DNA from: Gammaproteobacteria bacterium
Lineage (GTDB): Bacteria; Pseudomonadota; Gammaproteobacteria; Steroidobacterales; GCA-2729495
Length of the DNA stretch: 64,000 nucleotides
Assembly: GCA_013001905.1 (NCBI GenBank)
Contig: JABDLC010000010.1
Span: forward strand, 1 to 64,000
Direction: 5' to 3'
The notes beneath the pieces were generated by a model. The model was not told where the DNA came from. It searched no databases and saw nothing but the letters and a program-made list of their open reading frames with translations. Each line of letters starts with the position of its first letter. Position 1 is the stretch's first letter. Both the position numbers and the translations under genes were made by a program. Positions 12,150-22,403 of the stretch are shown here, piece after piece.

Positions 12150-12773
12150 TCAGGGCTCTTTAGCCACGATCACCCGCGCAGGGCGCAATAAACGGCCTTT
12201 GAGCTGATATCCGCGCTGCACCACCGTCAGCACGGTGTTCGGCTCCGCGGTCTCGGAAGGCTGCATGGTCATGGCCTCATGCAGTTCGGGATCGAACGGC
12301 TCACCCTCGGGGAAAATTTCCGTGACGCCGTAATTCTCCATTGCTTTCTGCAATTGTTTCAGTGTGTTACGGCCACCTTCTATCAAGCTTTCTGCGGGCG
12401 CATCAGTGCCGGTGGCCAGCGCCATTTCCAGGCTGTCGGCAACCGTCAGCAATTCAGTGGCGAGCCCCTCAACCCCGTAATTGCGGGCCTTTTCAAGCTC
12501 GCGCGCGTTGCGCTTACGGACGTTTTCCAACTCCGCCACAATTCTGAGGTACTTGTTCCAGTTTTCCTCAGCCTCAGCACGGGCGAGGGTCAGCGCGTCC
12601 TCCGGCGCCTCGCCGTCTTGCTGTTCCGGGCCGTCGGCTGCCGCAACCGCGTCGGCCAACTCATCTTCCGGTAACACGGCGGTTTCAACGTGTTCCTGCG
12701 GGTCAGCCCCGTTGCCGTCGTCATCCGTCACGTCGATTCTGGTCTGCTTACGATCGTCGTTCTCACTGGTCAT
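12150..12773 (-). CDS. grpE: Nucleotide exchange factor GrpE
   Basis: RAEAEENWNKYLRIVAELENVRKRNARELEKARNYG...; internal ATG at 12773 (MTSENDDRKQ) preferred. Confidence 0.96.
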   Translation of the reverse strand: MTSENDDRKQTRIDVTDDDGNGADPQEHVETAVLPEDELADAVAAADGPEQQDGEAPEDALTLARAEAEENWNKYLRIVAELENVRKRNARELEKARNYGVEGLATELLTVADSLEMALATGTDAPAESLIEGGRNTLKQLQKAMENYGVTEIFPEGEPFDPELHEAMTMQPSETAEPNTVLTVVQRGYQLKGRLLRPARVIVAKEP

Positions 12774-12847
12774 GATTTGTTCCGAATTTTCACGCAAAAC
12801 AGCCCGTCGCGGGGCCAACACTGCCCGCACGGACACGCTCACTCATC

Positions 12848-12876
12848 TATATAAGGCCACCCGGGCGGAATACAAG
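12848..12876 (-). promoter_or_regulatory. sigma32-like promoter for grpE (weaker match)
   Basis: Minus strand CTTGTA-N14-CCTTATATA, same spacer length as the dnaK element. Confidence 0.5.
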
Positions 12877-12923
12877 CCCTGCGCCGCAATTCTGCCAGTT
12901 TTTGAGACCCGGTTCTGCTGGGC

Positions 12924-13982
12924 CTACTTCTGTGCGCCGTTGAGCGCCGCGCCAAGCAGCTTCGCCGTAACATCGACGATCGGAATAACCCGCTCATAGG
13001 CCATCCGGGTGGGCCCGATAACGCCCAATACGCCCACCACATCGTCATCCACTTTGTAAGGGGCCGTCACCACGCTGCAATTGTCGAGCATTTCAAAACC
13101 TGACTCTTCGCCAATAAAGATCTGGACGCCGTCTGCCGCAATACTGCGGTCGAGCAGGCCGAGTAATTCACGCTGCTGACTGAAGGCCTCAAAGAGCTGG
13201 CGCAATCGGTCTATATCCGACAACTCGTCGTAGTTCATCAGCTTGGTTTCACCCTTCATGACGAAACCCGCACTGCTGTCGCTATCCAGCGCACGCTGCG
13301 CGAAGGTCACCGTGTCGATCATGAGCTGATTCATGGTCTGCTGAGTCTCTTCAAGCTCTTCCAGCACCAGACGGCGAATCTCACTGATCTCTTTTCCGGC
13401 GAAATTGTCGTTCAGGTAATTTGCGGCACGCTGCAACTCGTCCTGACTGAAATCACGCTCCATATTCAGAATGCGGTTCTGCACTTCTGACTCGCTATTC
13501 ACCAGAATTGTCAGCACCCGGCGATCTGAGATGGGCAGAAATTCAATCTGCCTGAGCGTGACATGTGCTTGCTTCGGCAATGTCACCAGACCGGCCATGC
13601 TGGTCAGCGTCGACAGCGCGGTCGACGCGGTCTCTGCGACCGACCGCCGGTCATGCTGAAAGTCGTCGCTTAACTGAGTGCGCAGCTCCTGCATGGCCTG
13701 CTGATCCAGCGGCGCAAACTTGACGAGCGTATCCACAAAAAACCGGTAACCCTTGGGCGTCGGCACGCGGCCTGCGGAGGTATGCGGTGACGCGATAAAA
13801 CCCAGCTCCTCGAGATCCGACATGACGTTGCGGATCGTTGCCGGGCTGAGACTCAACCCGCTCGCTTTCGACAAGGTGCGCGAGCCGATGGGTTGGCCGT
13901 CGCGGATAAACTGCTGGACGAGCGTGCGCAGAACGATCTGGGCGCGCTCATCAGGCCGTTTAGTGTCCTTATCGGTGGTCAT
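12924..13982 (-). CDS. hrcA: Heat-inducible transcription repressor HrcA
   Basis: RAQIVLRTLVQQFIRDGQPIGSRTLSKASGLSLSPATIRNVMSDLEELGFIASPHTSAGRVPTPKGYRFFVD; start at MTTDKD (13982). Confidence 0.97.
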   Translation of the reverse strand: MTTDKDTKRPDERAQIVLRTLVQQFIRDGQPIGSRTLSKASGLSLSPATIRNVMSDLEELGFIASPHTSAGRVPTPKGYRFFVDTLVKFAPLDQQAMQELRTQLSDDFQHDRRSVAETASTALSTLTSMAGLVTLPKQAHVTLRQIEFLPISDRRVLTILVNSESEVQNRILNMERDFSQDELQRAANYLNDNFAGKEISEIRRLVLEELEETQQTMNQLMIDTVTFAQRALDSDSSAGFVMKGETKLMNYDELSDIDRLRQLFEAFSQQRELLGLLDRSIAADGVQIFIGEESGFEMLDNCSVVTAPYKVDDDVVGVLGVIGPTRMAYERVIPIVDVTAKLLGAALNGAQK

Positions 13983-14012
13983 AGACGTAATTCTACAGGT
14001 TATGATGTGCGG

Positions 14013-14903
14013 ATGAATCGCCCCTTTAACAACATCGTCATCATGGGCAATCCGGCGGATGCCGCCGCCGTGGAAACGGTCACTGCCGCTGTCGAACATC
14101 TGAGCGCGCGCAATTTACACACCGTCGTGTCGGAACAATTGCCGGCGCCGGCGAGCCCCGCTCTGCATGCTGAAGTCAGCGATGCGGAGTTGCCTGCAGG
14201 CGCGGACCTGGTTATCGCCGTGGGCGGCGACGGCACGATGCTGTACGCCGCGCGGCATGCGGCCGTGCACAACGTGCCGGTACTCGGCATTAACCGCGGG
14301 CGGCTGGGCTTTCTGGCCGACATCATGCCCGACGATATTGCAGCCAGCGTCGATGCTGTCCTCAACGGCGATTTTCATGAGGAAAACCGGATGCTGCTCG
14401 ACGCCGCCATCATGCGGCAGGGCAAGGTTATTCACAGCGGCATCGCGCTCAACGACATCGTGATCAAGCGTTGCGAAACGGCCCGCATGCTGGAGTACCG
14501 GACCGCAGTCGATGGCAATTACGTGAATACCCATGGCGGAGACGGGTTTATTGCAGCCACACCGACCGGTTCAACTGCCTACGCACTGAGCGTGGGCGGC
14601 CCGATCATGGAACCGCACCTGAATGCGATCGTGCTGGCTCCGATTTGCCCGCACACGCTGGCCGACCGTCCGATCGTGATCAGCGGCAGCAGTGTTACTG
14701 AAGTGCAGCTGGTCGAAAATCACGGCACTGAAGCGGATGTAAGTGGCGATGGCGAGCGCATCGGCCCGATGTCTGCCGGCGATACGCTGCGTATCACTGC
14801 CGGCGAACAAACCGTCACGCTGATACACCCGCCGGGCTACGACTACTACGAAGTATTACGCAACAAACTTTACTGGGGCCGCGACAAACGCGACCGCCGT
14901 TAA
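14013..14903 (+). CDS. nadK: NAD kinase
   Basis: VGGDGTMLYAAR, GRLGFLAD, TPTGSTAYALSVGGPI motifs; start 14013, divergent from hrcA. Confidence 0.97.
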   Translation: MNRPFNNIVIMGNPADAAAVETVTAAVEHLSARNLHTVVSEQLPAPASPALHAEVSDAELPAGADLVIAVGGDGTMLYAARHAAVHNVPVLGINRGRLGFLADIMPDDIAASVDAVLNGDFHEENRMLLDAAIMRQGKVIHSGIALNDIVIKRCETARMLEYRTAVDGNYVNTHGGDGFIAATPTGSTAYALSVGGPIMEPHLNAIVLAPICPHTLADRPIVISGSSVTEVQLVENHGTEADVSGDGERIGPMSAGDTLRITAGEQTVTLIHPPGYDYYEVLRNKLYWGRDKRDRR

Positions 14904-14922
14904 GGAGCCGCTTTGCCCGTTC

Positions 14923-16608
14923 ATGCTTAGTCACCTGCTTATTCGCAATCTGGCCGTCGTCGACGAGGTTGAGGTCGAGCCCGGTGCCGGACTCACCGTG
15001 CTGACCGGCGAAACCGGTGCAGGCAAATCAATACTGATCGACGCGTTGTCGCTGGCGCTGGGCGAACGCGCGGATTCAGAGGCCGTCCGTCATGGCGCTG
15101 AACGCGCTGAAGTCAGCGCCGAATTCGACATTGCGGCGGATACGCCGGCGGCCGACTGGCTGAAAGCGCATGACCTTGATAGTGGCGACAGCTGCCTCCT
15201 GCGCCGGGTGGTCACCGCCGAGGGCCGCTCGCGCGGCTATATCAACGGTAATCCGGCACCCATGCAAACGCTGCGGGCTTTGGGCGAACTGCTGGTTGAT
15301 ATCTGCGGCCAACAAGCCCATCAGTCACTTGGCAAAGCCGACACACAGCGACGCATCCTTGACCAGCACGGCGGCCTGCAGAAACAGGCCAACCACGTTC
15401 GTGAAGCCTGGCAGGCCTGGCAAACACTGCGCGATGAGTACGCTGAACTGGACGCTGCTCGCGCGGATCAGCATGCCCGGCTGGAGTTGCTGAGTTTTCA
15501 GGTTGAGGAGCTGCTGGCGCTTGATGCGCAACCCGGTGAACTCGCCGAACTTGATAGCGCGCAGCGACGTGCGGCCAATGCCTCGCGCCTGATCACGGGC
15601 GCGGGGGATGCACTGCAGGCGCTGTACGAAAACACCGAGACACCGCCGGCAAGCGATATCGTTAGCAAAACGGCAGTGCTGCTCAATGAATTATCAGAAG
15701 CCGACCCCGTGCTTGGAGAAACCGCACGAATTCTCCAGGAAGCCGAGATCCAGATTACCGAAGCGGCGGATAACCTGCGGCAGTACCTCGCCGGCGATCA
15801 CGATTCGGACCTCGATTTGCAGGCCCTGGAAGCGCGTCTCGCGGCAATGCACGACCTCGCGCGTAAACACCGCGTTGACGCTGCCGAATTACCTGAACTG
15901 ACCGAACGGTTGCAGCAGGAGCTGGATCGAATCGAAAACGCCGACGGCACCTTGGCCGAGCTTGAGACAAAAGTCGCAGCGGCCGCCAAGCACCTCGCAA
16001 CCGTCAGCAACAAACTCAGCAAAGCGCGAGCGAAAGCCGCCGGGGAGCTGAGCGCAACGATCAGCAGCAACATTCAGCAACTGGGCATGCCCGACGGCGA
16101 ATTTTCCATCGCACTGACTCCACTCGATACACCGGGCGCTCACGGCGCCGAACGGGTTGAATTCAGGGTTGCGGTCAACGCAGGATTGCAGGCCGGCCCC
16201 TTGAACAAAGTCGCATCCGGCGGCGAATTATCGCGCATCAGCCTTGCGATACAGGTGGCAGCGAGTGCCGGCGGACGCACCCCTGTGATGATTTTCGATG
16301 AAGTGGATGCAGGCGTCGGCGGCGGCACTGCTGACATCGTCGGCAGCCGCTTGCGCGAGCTGGCGGGCTCTGCGCAGGTGCTGTGCGTTACGCATTTGCC
16401 GCAGGTTGCCAGCAAAGGGCATGGTCACTTTCGGGTGAGCAAACTGAGCGACGGTAAAACCACCCGCACGCGCGTCGCTGCACTGAGTGAAGAAGAACGC
16501 ACTGAAGAAATTGCCCGCATGCTCGGCGGCATCGACATAACGGAACGGACGCGGGAACACGCCCGCGAAATGCTGGAACAGGCGGCGAAACCGCAGAAAA
16601 CCGGCTAG
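14923..16608 (+). CDS. recN: DNA repair protein RecN
   Basis: MLSHLLIRNLAVVDEVEVEPGAGLTVLTGETGAGKSILIDALSLALGERAD; C-terminal VMIFDEVDAGVGGGTA. Confidence 0.98.
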   Translation: MLSHLLIRNLAVVDEVEVEPGAGLTVLTGETGAGKSILIDALSLALGERADSEAVRHGAERAEVSAEFDIAADTPAADWLKAHDLDSGDSCLLRRVVTAEGRSRGYINGNPAPMQTLRALGELLVDICGQQAHQSLGKADTQRRILDQHGGLQKQANHVREAWQAWQTLRDEYAELDAARADQHARLELLSFQVEELLALDAQPGELAELDSAQRRAANASRLITGAGDALQALYENTETPPASDIVSKTAVLLNELSEADPVLGETARILQEAEIQITEAADNLRQYLAGDHDSDLDLQALEARLAAMHDLARKHRVDAAELPELTERLQQELDRIENADGTLAELETKVAAAAKHLATVSNKLSKARAKAAGELSATISSNIQQLGMPDGEFSIALTPLDTPGAHGAERVEFRVAVNAGLQAGPLNKVASGGELSRISLAIQVAASAGGRTPVMIFDEVDAGVGGGTADIVGSRLRELAGSAQVLCVTHLPQVASKGHGHFRVSKLSDGKTTRTRVAALSEEERTEEIARMLGGIDITERTREHAREMLEQAAKPQKTG

Positions 16609-16632
16609 GCCGGGCGGTGCATCAGCGACACG

Positions 16633-17052
16633 TCAGGACTTCTTCTTCGCACGGACGAACAGCACCATGTTGTGGCTCACGATTTCGTAGCCATGTTTGT
16701 CGGCTATCGCATGCTGCAGGCGCTCGATTTCATCGTCGACAAACTCAATAACCTGACCGGTATCGATATCGACCATATGATCGTGGTGATCGTCAGAGGT
16801 GCGCTCGAATACCGACCGCCCTTCCTCAAAATTGTGGCGGGTGACCAGACCGGCCGTCTCAAACTGCGACAGCACCCTGTATACCGTGGCGAGGCCTATC
16901 TCCTGGCCCGCCTCCAGCAAACGACGGTACACATCTTCGGCGCTGAGGTGATCAGCCGGATTGCGCTCAAGCAACTGCAAGATGCGGATACGAGCCGCCG
17001 TCGCCTTGAGACCGGCTTTGTGCAATTCCTGACTTTGTTGCGGCTCGCCCAT
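16633..17052 (-). CDS. fur: Ferric uptake regulator Fur
   Basis: ELHKAGLKATAARIRILQLLE...GLATVYRVLSQFETAGLVTRHNFEEGRSVFE...DDHHDHMVDIDTGQVIEF; start at 17052. Confidence 0.95.
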   Translation of the reverse strand: MGEPQQSQELHKAGLKATAARIRILQLLERNPADHLSAEDVYRRLLEAGQEIGLATVYRVLSQFETAGLVTRHNFEEGRSVFERTSDDHHDHMVDIDTGQVIEFVDDEIERLQHAIADKHGYEIVSHNMVLFVRAKKKS

Positions 17053-17181
17053 AAAAACGCCTGACAAATGACAGCGATAAACGTTACGGAATAAGGATGG
17101 TGTTATTATTTCGCTCCGAGAATTATGCTGTAAATCAATGCCCGGTTCCAACACCCTACTATATAAGCCGCCATTACACTG

Positions 17182-17523
17182 ATGCACCGCTTGCGCACAC
17201 AACTGTTTACCTTCTTTGCCGCCCTGCTCCTGAGCGCCTGCGTTTATGAGCTTGACGTTCAGCAGGGCAATAAACTGGAAGCTGACGACATTGAGAAAAT
17301 TCAGGTCGGCATGACTCGTAGCCAGGTCCGCTTTGTGCTGGGCACCCCGGTTGTGGGCGATGTTTTTCACAAAGACCGCTGGGACTATCTCTACTACTAC
17401 GACCCCGGCCGCAGTAACAATATTGAGCGTCGCTGGCTGATCGTCTGGTTTGACGGCAATCGCGTGCGCGAAGTGCAGCGTGATGTGCCGGTGCAGGAAC
17501 CGTCGCCATCCGGCGCATCCTGA
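17182..17523 (+). CDS. bamE: Outer membrane protein assembly factor BamE
   Basis: Lipobox LLLSAC; VYELDVQQGNKLEADDIEKIQVGMTRSQVRFVLGTPVVGDVFHKDRWDYLYYY. Confidence 0.95.
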   Translation: MHRLRTQLFTFFAALLLSACVYELDVQQGNKLEADDIEKIQVGMTRSQVRFVLGTPVVGDVFHKDRWDYLYYYDPGRSNNIERRWLIVWFDGNRVREVQRDVPVQEPSPSGAS

Positions 17524-17552
17524 AACACGCACGCAGGCAAATAAAGCTGCGT

Positions 17553-17855
17553 TTAGCGGCTGCCCATCGTCCCGCCACGCGCCGCAACTTTGCGTCGCGC
17601 TTCGCGCGGCTCGTTAATCAGCGAACGATAAATCTCGACCCGGTCGCCGTCCTGTAATACCTGTGTGTCTTTAACGACCGCACCGAAGATGCCGACGGGG
17701 CAATGGTTAATATCAATTTCGGGATAGCGGGATTGCAGCCCGGACTGGCATACCGCTTCTCTCGCCGTGGAATCAGCAGGCAGTTGCAGTGCAAGCAGGG
17801 TCTGTTGCTTCGGTGTCGCGTACACGACTTCCACGTTGATCAGATTTTCCGGCAT
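17553..17855 (-). CDS. rnfH: RnfH/RatB-family ubiquitin-like protein
   Basis: INVEVVYATPKQQTLLALQLPADSTAREAV...VGIFGAVVKDTQVLQDGDRVEIYRSL; next to ratA. Confidence 0.92.
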   Translation of the reverse strand: MPENLINVEVVYATPKQQTLLALQLPADSTAREAVCQSGLQSRYPEIDINHCPVGIFGAVVKDTQVLQDGDRVEIYRSLINEPREARRKVAARGGTMGSR

Positions 17856-17858
17856 CGC

Positions 17859-18308
17859 CTATACGCCCCCGCCATACAAATCACGTGCACGGCCAACGAA
17901 CGCATCAATCAGGTCATGACATACTTTCTCGAATGCCGCGCCGAACAGCACATTGTGAACCGTGCTCTCAAATTCGAAATCAACCCGTAACGCGACTTCG
18001 CAGCCCTCGTCACCCAGCGCGGTAAACGCCCAATGACCGTTTAATGTGCGGAACGGCCCGTCCATCAGCTCCAGCGTCATCCGCTCGGGCGGATCAAGTT
18101 GATTGCGCGTGGTGAATACAGAATTCAGCGCGCCCAGACCCAGCCCGATGCTGGCCTGCATTTCCGAGTCTGTTTGCAGATGCACCTCGGCACGGGTGCA
18201 CCAGGGCAAAAACTCTGGGTAGCTCGCTACGTCCTGCACCAATGCATACATCTGCGCGGCGCTGTAAGGAACCATGGCGCTGCGATCGACGCTGCGTCTC
18301 GCGCTCAT
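17859..18308 (-). CDS. ratA: RatA/PasT-like START-fold (polyketide cyclase) protein
   Basis: RSAMVPYSAAQMYALVQDVASYPEFLPWCTRAEV; start MSARRS at 18308. Confidence 0.92.
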   Translation of the reverse strand: MSARRSVDRSAMVPYSAAQMYALVQDVASYPEFLPWCTRAEVHLQTDSEMQASIGLGLGALNSVFTTRNQLDPPERMTLELMDGPFRTLNGHWAFTALGDEGCEVALRVDFEFESTVHNVLFGAAFEKVCHDLIDAFVGRARDLYGGGV

Positions 18309-18312
18309 CAGA

Positions 18313-19716
18313 TCACGCGGCAGCAGCCGACAGCCAGTCGAGCCAGCCCACGGCATTCAGAAACACGAATATCACCGCGACGGGAGCGATGTAGCGGGTC
18401 AGGAAACGCCAGGTGCGATACAAGCGCCCCGTGCCGACGTTCAGTTCGTCAGTCACCGAGTTTTCGGACATGAACCAGCCGCAGAAAACCGTGATCAGCA
18501 AACCACCCAGCGGCAACATGATGTTGCTGGTGAGGTAGTCAAAATTATCCATGAACGTGCCGTTCAGGAATGTGTAATCAGCGAGCAGATTGAAGGAAAA
18601 CACGCTGAGGAAACCCAGCGCCCAGATAATCAGCCCGATGGTGATCGACGCACGCGCCCGGGTCGCGCCCCGTGATTCCACCCACCATGCAACGGCCGGC
18701 TCCATCAGGCTGATGGCCGAGGTCAGTGCCGCAAAACCGACCAGTAGAAAAAACAACGTGCCGAATACTACGCCCCCGGCCATGTTGCCGAACGAGAGCG
18801 GCAGCGCCTCGAAAATCAGCCCGGGGCCGGCCATCGGGTCGAGGCCGTTGGCAAATACAATCGGGAAAATAACCAGACCGCTGAGAATCGCGACCGCTGT
18901 GTCGGCGCACACTACTGCGGTTGCAGTCGCCGGGATCGAGGTTTCCTGCGGCAGGTAGGCACCGTAGGCCATCACACAGCCCATGCCGATACTCAGCGTA
19001 AAGAATGCCTGGCCGAGCGCGGCCAGCACCGTCGTGCCACTGACCTTGCTCCAGTCAGGCTCGAACAGAAAGCGCACACCCATTTCGAATTCACCGGTCG
19101 CGGCGGAGTACCCGAGCAATACCAGCAGAATACCGATCAATGCAGGAACCATCAGCGTTACAGCCTGTTCCAAACCGCGTTCCACGCCGCGCGCAACCAC
19201 GACCACGGTGACCAACATGAACACCGTGTGCCAGCCCGCCGTCGCGACCCAGCTGCCGGCGATGCCGCCGAACACATCTTTCACGATGGCGGCATCGGCG
19301 CCCACGAACGCGCCGCTCACGGACTTGCCCACGTAGGCGAACACCCAGCCGGCGATAACACTGTAGAAGGACAGGATAAAGAACCCGGCCAGTACACCGG
19401 AGAAACCGACCACTTGCCACCACGAGCCGCGGCCCTCTTCTTCGCCGAGTAGCGCCATGGATGCCACAGGATTGCGTCGACCGCGACGCCCGAGCAGCGT
19501 CTCCGACATCATGATCGGCAGCCCAATGGCGAAAACGCACAGCAGGTAAATCAGGACAAACGCGCCGCCACCGTTCTCGCCGGCAACGTAGGGAAATTTC
19601 CAGATATTGCCGAGACCAACGGCTGAGCCGGTCACGGCAAGAATAAAGGCCAGTTTTGAAGACCAGAACCCGTGAAGGGAACTACGGCGACCGTTACCGG
19701 CTTCCGTGTCGGACAT
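18313..19716 (-). CDS. Sodium-dependent transporter, neurotransmitter:sodium symporter (SNF) family
   Basis: [53 protein letters not shown], canonical SNF N-terminus. Confidence 0.95.
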   Translation of the reverse strand: MSDTEAGNGRRSSLHGFWSSKLAFILAVTGSAVGLGNIWKFPYVAGENGGGAFVLIYLLCVFAIGLPIMMSETLLGRRGRRNPVASMALLGEEEGRGSWWQVVGFSGVLAGFFILSFYSVIAGWVFAYVGKSVSGAFVGADAAIVKDVFGGIAGSWVATAGWHTVFMLVTVVVVARGVERGLEQAVTLMVPALIGILLVLLGYSAATGEFEMGVRFLFEPDWSKVSGTTVLAALGQAFFTLSIGMGCVMAYGAYLPQETSIPATATAVVCADTAVAILSGLVIFPIVFANGLDPMAGPGLIFEALPLSFGNMAGGVVFGTLFFLLVGFAALTSAISLMEPAVAWWVESRGATRARASITIGLIIWALGFLSVFSFNLLADYTFLNGTFMDNFDYLTSNIMLPLGGLLITVFCGWFMSENSVTDELNVGTGRLYRTWRFLTRYIAPVAVIFVFLNAVGWLDWLSAAAA

Positions 19717-19805
19717 GTTGCTATCACCGCGCGGCAAAACTTGAGAAGATTGTGGCCCAAAGCACCGACAGGGACAACATCCGCCCGGACAACCGGCATA
19801 GCGCC

Positions 19806-20294
19806 ATGACGAAATCAGGCAACAGCAAGGGCGCTAAAGGTTCCGGCGACAGCACCATCGCCGTCAACCGTAAGGCGCGCTTTAATTTTCATATCGAAGA
19901 TGACTTCGAGGCCGGCCTGTGCCTGGAGGGTTGGGAAGTCAAAAGCCTGCGCGAGGGCCGTGCCAATCTCACTGAAGCCTATGTCTTCGTGCGCAACGGC
20001 GAGGTTTTTATTACCGGCTGCAATATAGCCCCACTGCCCACCGCATCGACGCACATCACTCCGAACCCGACCCGGCAGCGCAAGCTGTTGCTCAACCGCA
20101 TCGAGATCGATCGCATCAGCGGCGCCGTCGACCGCAAGGGTTACACGCTGGTGCCGCTCAAGCTGTACTGGAAAAAAGGCCGCGCCAAGCTGCTGCTCGG
20201 GCTCGCAAAGGGCAAGAAGGAGCACGACAAGCGCGCCGATACCAAAGATCGCGACTGGAAGCGCCAGCAGGCCCGCATCCTCAAGAATAAGTAG
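19806..20294 (+). CDS. smpB: SsrA-binding protein SmpB
   Basis: [56 protein letters not shown]. Confidence 0.98.
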   Translation: MTKSGNSKGAKGSGDSTIAVNRKARFNFHIEDDFEAGLCLEGWEVKSLREGRANLTEAYVFVRNGEVFITGCNIAPLPTASTHITPNPTRQRKLLLNRIEIDRISGAVDRKGYTLVPLKLYWKKGRAKLLLGLAKGKKEHDKRADTKDRDWKRQQARILKNK

Positions 20295-20401
20295 GTTGGC
20301 GGGCTCGGGAATGTGAACCCGCGCGCTATCTGGCTGTCAAAACTGGGTGTAGAATCACTGCCCCGGTCAGTCGTAGGCCGGGCATCTCATAACTGTGTTA
20401 T

Positions 20402-20761
20402 GGGGGCGACATGGCTTCGACGTGGGTGTTGAAACCAGACGTGCATGCCGAGGGACAGATCACCTCGTTAAAACAGCTGTAAACCTTATAGTTGCCAACG
20501 ACGACAACTACGCATTAGCTGCTTAAAAACCAGTGTAATGCCATCGGCCCGGCATGTGTCTGTGCGTTCGGTCACCGGTGTTATCTACACAGAATCGCGT
20601 GAGGGCATGTTTGGGGCCTGAGCGTTAAAACCTTTACTAAACTGGCTAGCGGCCTACCCCGTCTGTCGGGTTACCGTTAGTAAGATTAATGACAGAATAA
20701 GCATGTAGAGCGTTTGGCGGATAGCTTGCGGACGCGGGTTCGATTCCCGCCGCCTCCACCA
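20402..20761 (+). ncRNA. ssrA: Transfer-messenger RNA (tmRNA)
   Basis: 5' GGGGGCGACATGGCTTCGACG; tag ORF 20494-20526 encodes ANDDNYALAA*; 3' tRNA-like GCGGGTTCGATTCCCGCCGCCTCCACCA. Confidence 0.98.
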
Positions 20762-20774
20762 CCCCCTTTCTCAT

Positions 20775-22403
20775 TCAGGAGTCAGGGGCAGGACAGGACG
20801 GGTACACATCGGCTACGCATTTAAGCGGCCGTGAACCGTCGTCACTAAAACTCAGCACGTGTATATCGCCCGCTTCAAACACGGGTATATAAAACTCTGC
20901 TTTGCCGTCAGGACCCGGGCGATCATAGCGCCAGGACGCGCCACCGATAGTTGATATTGAGATGCCCTGCGGGTCATCGAGCAATGTCTGACTCGTGTTC
21001 TCGCCGTAATAATCATTGATATCGAACACGACCGCAGAGTCGTAGCGCCAGTCGTCACTGTCTTCCGTTTTCGGTTTCAGCACCCAGACTTTCGCCGCTT
21101 CGTCACCCCCGACAAATACCCACGGTCGCTGCTCGTCTTCCAGCGATCGCTCAGGCCAGAACGCAAACGCACGATTGGGCGCCAGACGGCCAGGACCGCG
21201 CTCCGGCTTGGGGAATGTGGGCGCAGCGCGAATGTTGTCTTTTATTACATGCACCCGCCATTCATCTTCAAACAGCTTGCCGCTCTCCGGCTGTTCGATC
21301 GCAATGACGCGTCCCGGCACTTCTGTCCTGGTAACGTCAAAACACTGATCGCCCTGATGATTACTGGTAAGCACGTCGACGCGGCCATCGCCATTGAGAT
21401 CAACGATCTCGACCGCGAACGGGTTGCCCTGCCTGCGCATGATGTCTTGCTGCTGCGCATAAATGCCTTTCGCCGGATCAACGTCAGACCATTTGAGCCC
21501 TTTCGGCGCACCGTAAATCGTTATGCCGTCGTGCTTAAAAAAGTGCGTGCCGATAATCTCCATCCGGCCGTCGCCGTCGAAATCATAGGCATTGATATTG
21601 ATCGACGCGCCGCCGGGTTTCGGCTCTGTATCAACAACGATGTGCTCTTCCCATTCCGTATCGGCGCTGAGCTGATCACCCGGGTTGCGGAACCAGACGA
21701 CCTGCCCGGTGGGCGCGCAAAAACCGCCGGACACAATGAAGCTCGAACGCAGGCTGACGATATCCTTCAGCCCGTCTTCATCCATGTCGATGAAACGCGC
21801 ATCGTGATAAAACCACGGCTGATTGTCGGCGCTGCCAGGCTCGCAACGTGGCGGCTGAAAACTGCTCTGGTCGACGATGTACTCGGTCAGTTCAGGCACG
21901 TCGAGCCGGATCAGCGACAGCCGCCCGGGTATCGAAATCGATTGAAAACCCTGCGGCGCAATGACCGCCTCGAACGGCAACACGCCGTCCGGCACGCGCG
22001 AGGTCTCATTGGTCCACACCTGCCGCGCTACGCCGTCGAGATCGCTGATTACGCGTAAATCTCGATCAGCATCAAAGTTCTTTTTATCCAGCTCATCGAG
22101 CCGCGGGATCATGGCAACAAGATCACGCTGGCGATAACCGAGCCGTTTCGTGCCTTCCTTGTTCTTGTCGATATTATAAAAACTCGAAATCAGCAGGCCG
22201 TCCTGCTTGGTATCGCCGTCGTTGAACGACTGCACGTGCAGGAACGCTACATTGAAAGGCGCTTCCAGCAAGCCGCTGCGATACATCTCCGGGCAAAAAC
22301 CCGCGGGACGACGATCCATCGCCTGTGCCGCATTGATAACTGCGCAGGCAGTCATCATCAGACAAATGAAAAGACGCGCCTGCTGACGCAATACTGAGGC
22401 CAT
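20775..22403 (-). CDS. Secreted FG-GAP/VCBS-repeat-like protein of unknown function
   Basis: N-terminal signal peptide; Ca-binding-like DMDEDGLKDI, DFDGDGRMEI, DLNGDGRVDV motifs. Confidence 0.75.
   Translation of the reverse strand: MASVLRQQARLFICLMMTACAVINAAQAMDRRPAGFCPEMYRSGLLEAPFNVAFLHVQSFNDGDTKQDGLLISSFYNIDKNKEGTKRLGYRQRDLVAMIPRLDELDKKNFDADRDLRVISDLDGVARQVWTNETSRVPDGVLPFEAVIAPQGFQSISIPGRLSLIRLDVPELTEYIVDQSSFQPPRCEPGSADNQPWFYHDARFIDMDEDGLKDIVSLRSSFIVSGGFCAPTGQVVWFRNPGDQLSADTEWEEHIVVDTEPKPGGASININAYDFDGDGRMEIIGTHFFKHDGITIYGAPKGLKWSDVDPAKGIYAQQQDIMRRQGNPFAVEIVDLNGDGRVDVLTSNHQGDQCFDVTRTEVPGRVIAIEQPESGKLFEDEWRVHVIKDNIRAAPTFPKPERGPGRLAPNRAFAFWPERSLEDEQRPWVFVGGDEAAKVWVLKPKTEDSDDWRYDSAVVFDINDYYGENTSQTLLDDPQGISISTIGGASWRYDRPGPDGKAEFYIPVFEAGDIHVLSFSDDGSRPLKCVADVYPSCPAPDS

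Noticed and set aside
16633-17052. Fur lacking the zinc-site cysteines (DIDTGQVIEF instead of CxxC)
   Set aside because: Cys-poor Fur proteins of this type are already known, for example in Pseudomonas; not novel.
17553-18308. ratA/rnfH (ratAB) as a toxin-antitoxin system
   Set aside because: This is the widespread conserved coenzyme-Q/START-like RatA and RnfH pair; no reason from sequence to call a new toxin system.
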